A program made the position numbers and the translations under genes. 14,582 bases of DNA from an uncultured Clostridia bacterium. GTDB lineage: Bacteria > Bacillota > Clostridia > Peptostreptococcales > Anaerovoracaceae. Under the pieces are notes generated by a model, which was not told the DNA's origin, ran no database searches, and was given only the letters and a program-made list of their open reading frames with translations. Below are positions 14,142 through 14,582 of this stretch, one piece after another. Within the stretch, counting starts at the first letter, position 1, and the number at the start of each line of letters is the position of its first letter. The stretch is from NCBI GenBank assembly GCA_934247125.1, contig CAKQIZ010000050.1:1-14582 (forward strand), in the 5' to 3' direction.

Positions 14142-14582
14142 TTATGCAAGGCTTCTCAGATATTCTTCCACGTTCTGATACTGAATGCCGTCTATCTCTT
14201 GGCTTTCTCCACGATAGAGGACGAACTTTCCTGTGATCGGGCCATAGCGGTGCTCGGTCTGGGCGCATTTTTGCTCGTCGATCAGATGGCGATACTGCTG
14301 CGGGACAGCTTCTTCGCTGTGCTTGATCTCGAAAATCCGGCAGGAGCCTGCCTCCGGGTCAAACACCACCATGTCAAATTCGCCCACAGGGAATTGCAGG
14401 ACAAATACCTGCTTCTTGGGGTTTGCCAGCTTGGTTTCCAGCAGGACGATGTCCTCCAACATCCGCCCTTTGATCTCGGTCAGGATGCGCTGCTGTACGG
14501 CGGTACGCTCTGCCAGAGACAGGGCGCTGAACGTCTCATCCAGCAGCAGACTGCGGATCAGCGCGTCCGCCTGCGCATAGCG
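14142..14582 (-). CDS. C-terminal part of a DUF4143-type AAA ATPase (5' end off the window)
   Basis: The frame is open from the right edge, giving 146 residues ending in EEYLRSLA; an internal ATG at 14462 is not the true start because coding sequence continues upstream of it (RYAQADALIRSLLL...). The pattern G-E-F-D-x-V-V-F-D...FEIKHS resembles the PD-(D/E)xK nuclease-like core found at the C-terminus of ATP-binding DUF4143 proteins, and AVPQQYRHLIDEQKC, TEHRYGPITG and VLYRGE are familiar in that family. The ATPase part should lie beyond the window. Function of the family is unclear; they are often accessory genes in gut bacteria. The sequence is visibly richer in G+C than the rest of the window, suggesting a different origin. 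Confidence 0.75.
   Translation of the reverse strand, partial: RYAQADALIRSLLLDETFSALSLAERTAVQQRILTEIKGRMLEDIVLLETKLANPKKQVFVLQFPVGEFDMVVFDPEAGSCRIFEIKHSEEAVPQQYRHLIDEQKCAQTEHRYGPITGKFVLYRGESQEIDGIQYQNVEEYLRSLA

Overview
The window comes from a low-GC Gram-positive bacterium, most likely a gut-type Clostridia/Lachnospiraceae. The evidence is AT-rich coding DNA, strong AGGAGG-type ribosome binding sites, a lipoprotein-type solute-binding protein and a LacI-family regulator with Firmicute-style HTH. No taxonomic marker gene is present, so this is an inference.

Most of the window (18..10606) is one tightly packed minus-strand operon of twelve genes. Read in the direction of transcription, they are: a branched-chain-amino-acid-type (HAAT/Liv) substrate-binding lipoprotein; an intercistronic hairpin; the two Liv-type ATPases; two TIM-barrel 'phosphoenolpyruvate hydrolase-like' proteins; a Tm-1-like/UPF0261 protein; a third TIM-barrel paralogue; the two Liv-type permeases; an FMN-reductase-like flavoprotein; an RpiB/LacAB-family isomerase; and a divergent triose-phosphate-isomerase paralogue. 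Most junctions are 4-bp ATGA overlaps or gaps of a few bases. The uncharacterised enzymes are sandwiched between the two halves of the transporter. The simplest reading is import of an unknown substrate (probably not an amino acid), processing by the Tm-1/TIM-barrel enzymes, and isomerisation of tetrulose phosphates by the RpiB- and TIM-like enzymes toward D-erythrose 4-phosphate. The last two steps are argued by analogy with erythritol and apiose pathways. No conventional sugar kinase is visible, although the isomerases imply a phosphorylated intermediate.

A 360-bp AT-rich divergent regulatory region (10607..10966) separates the operon from two plus-strand genes. It contains a perfect 12-bp palindrome (TGAAACGTTTCA) and a one-mismatch-pair copy exactly 200 bp away, each placed alike relative to one candidate divergent promoter. 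The first plus-strand gene encodes an unusual LacI-type regulator. It has HTH, a type-I periplasmic-binding-like domain and then an extra C-terminal ~400 residues resembling a type-II (MalE-like) solute-binding protein. The second, with its own strong RBS 12 bp downstream, is a metallo-beta-lactamase-fold hydrolase.

Both edges show genome plasticity. At the left edge, bases 1..70 hold three ~19-bp repeats at 22-23 bp period ending in CA. This looks like the terminus of an IS21-type insertion sequence, and it has replaced the natural C-terminus of the TIM-like gene. At the right edge (from about 14080) base composition becomes visibly more GC-rich, with a perfect 13-bp terminator hairpin and the 3' part of a minus-strand DUF4143-type ATPase gene that runs out of the window.
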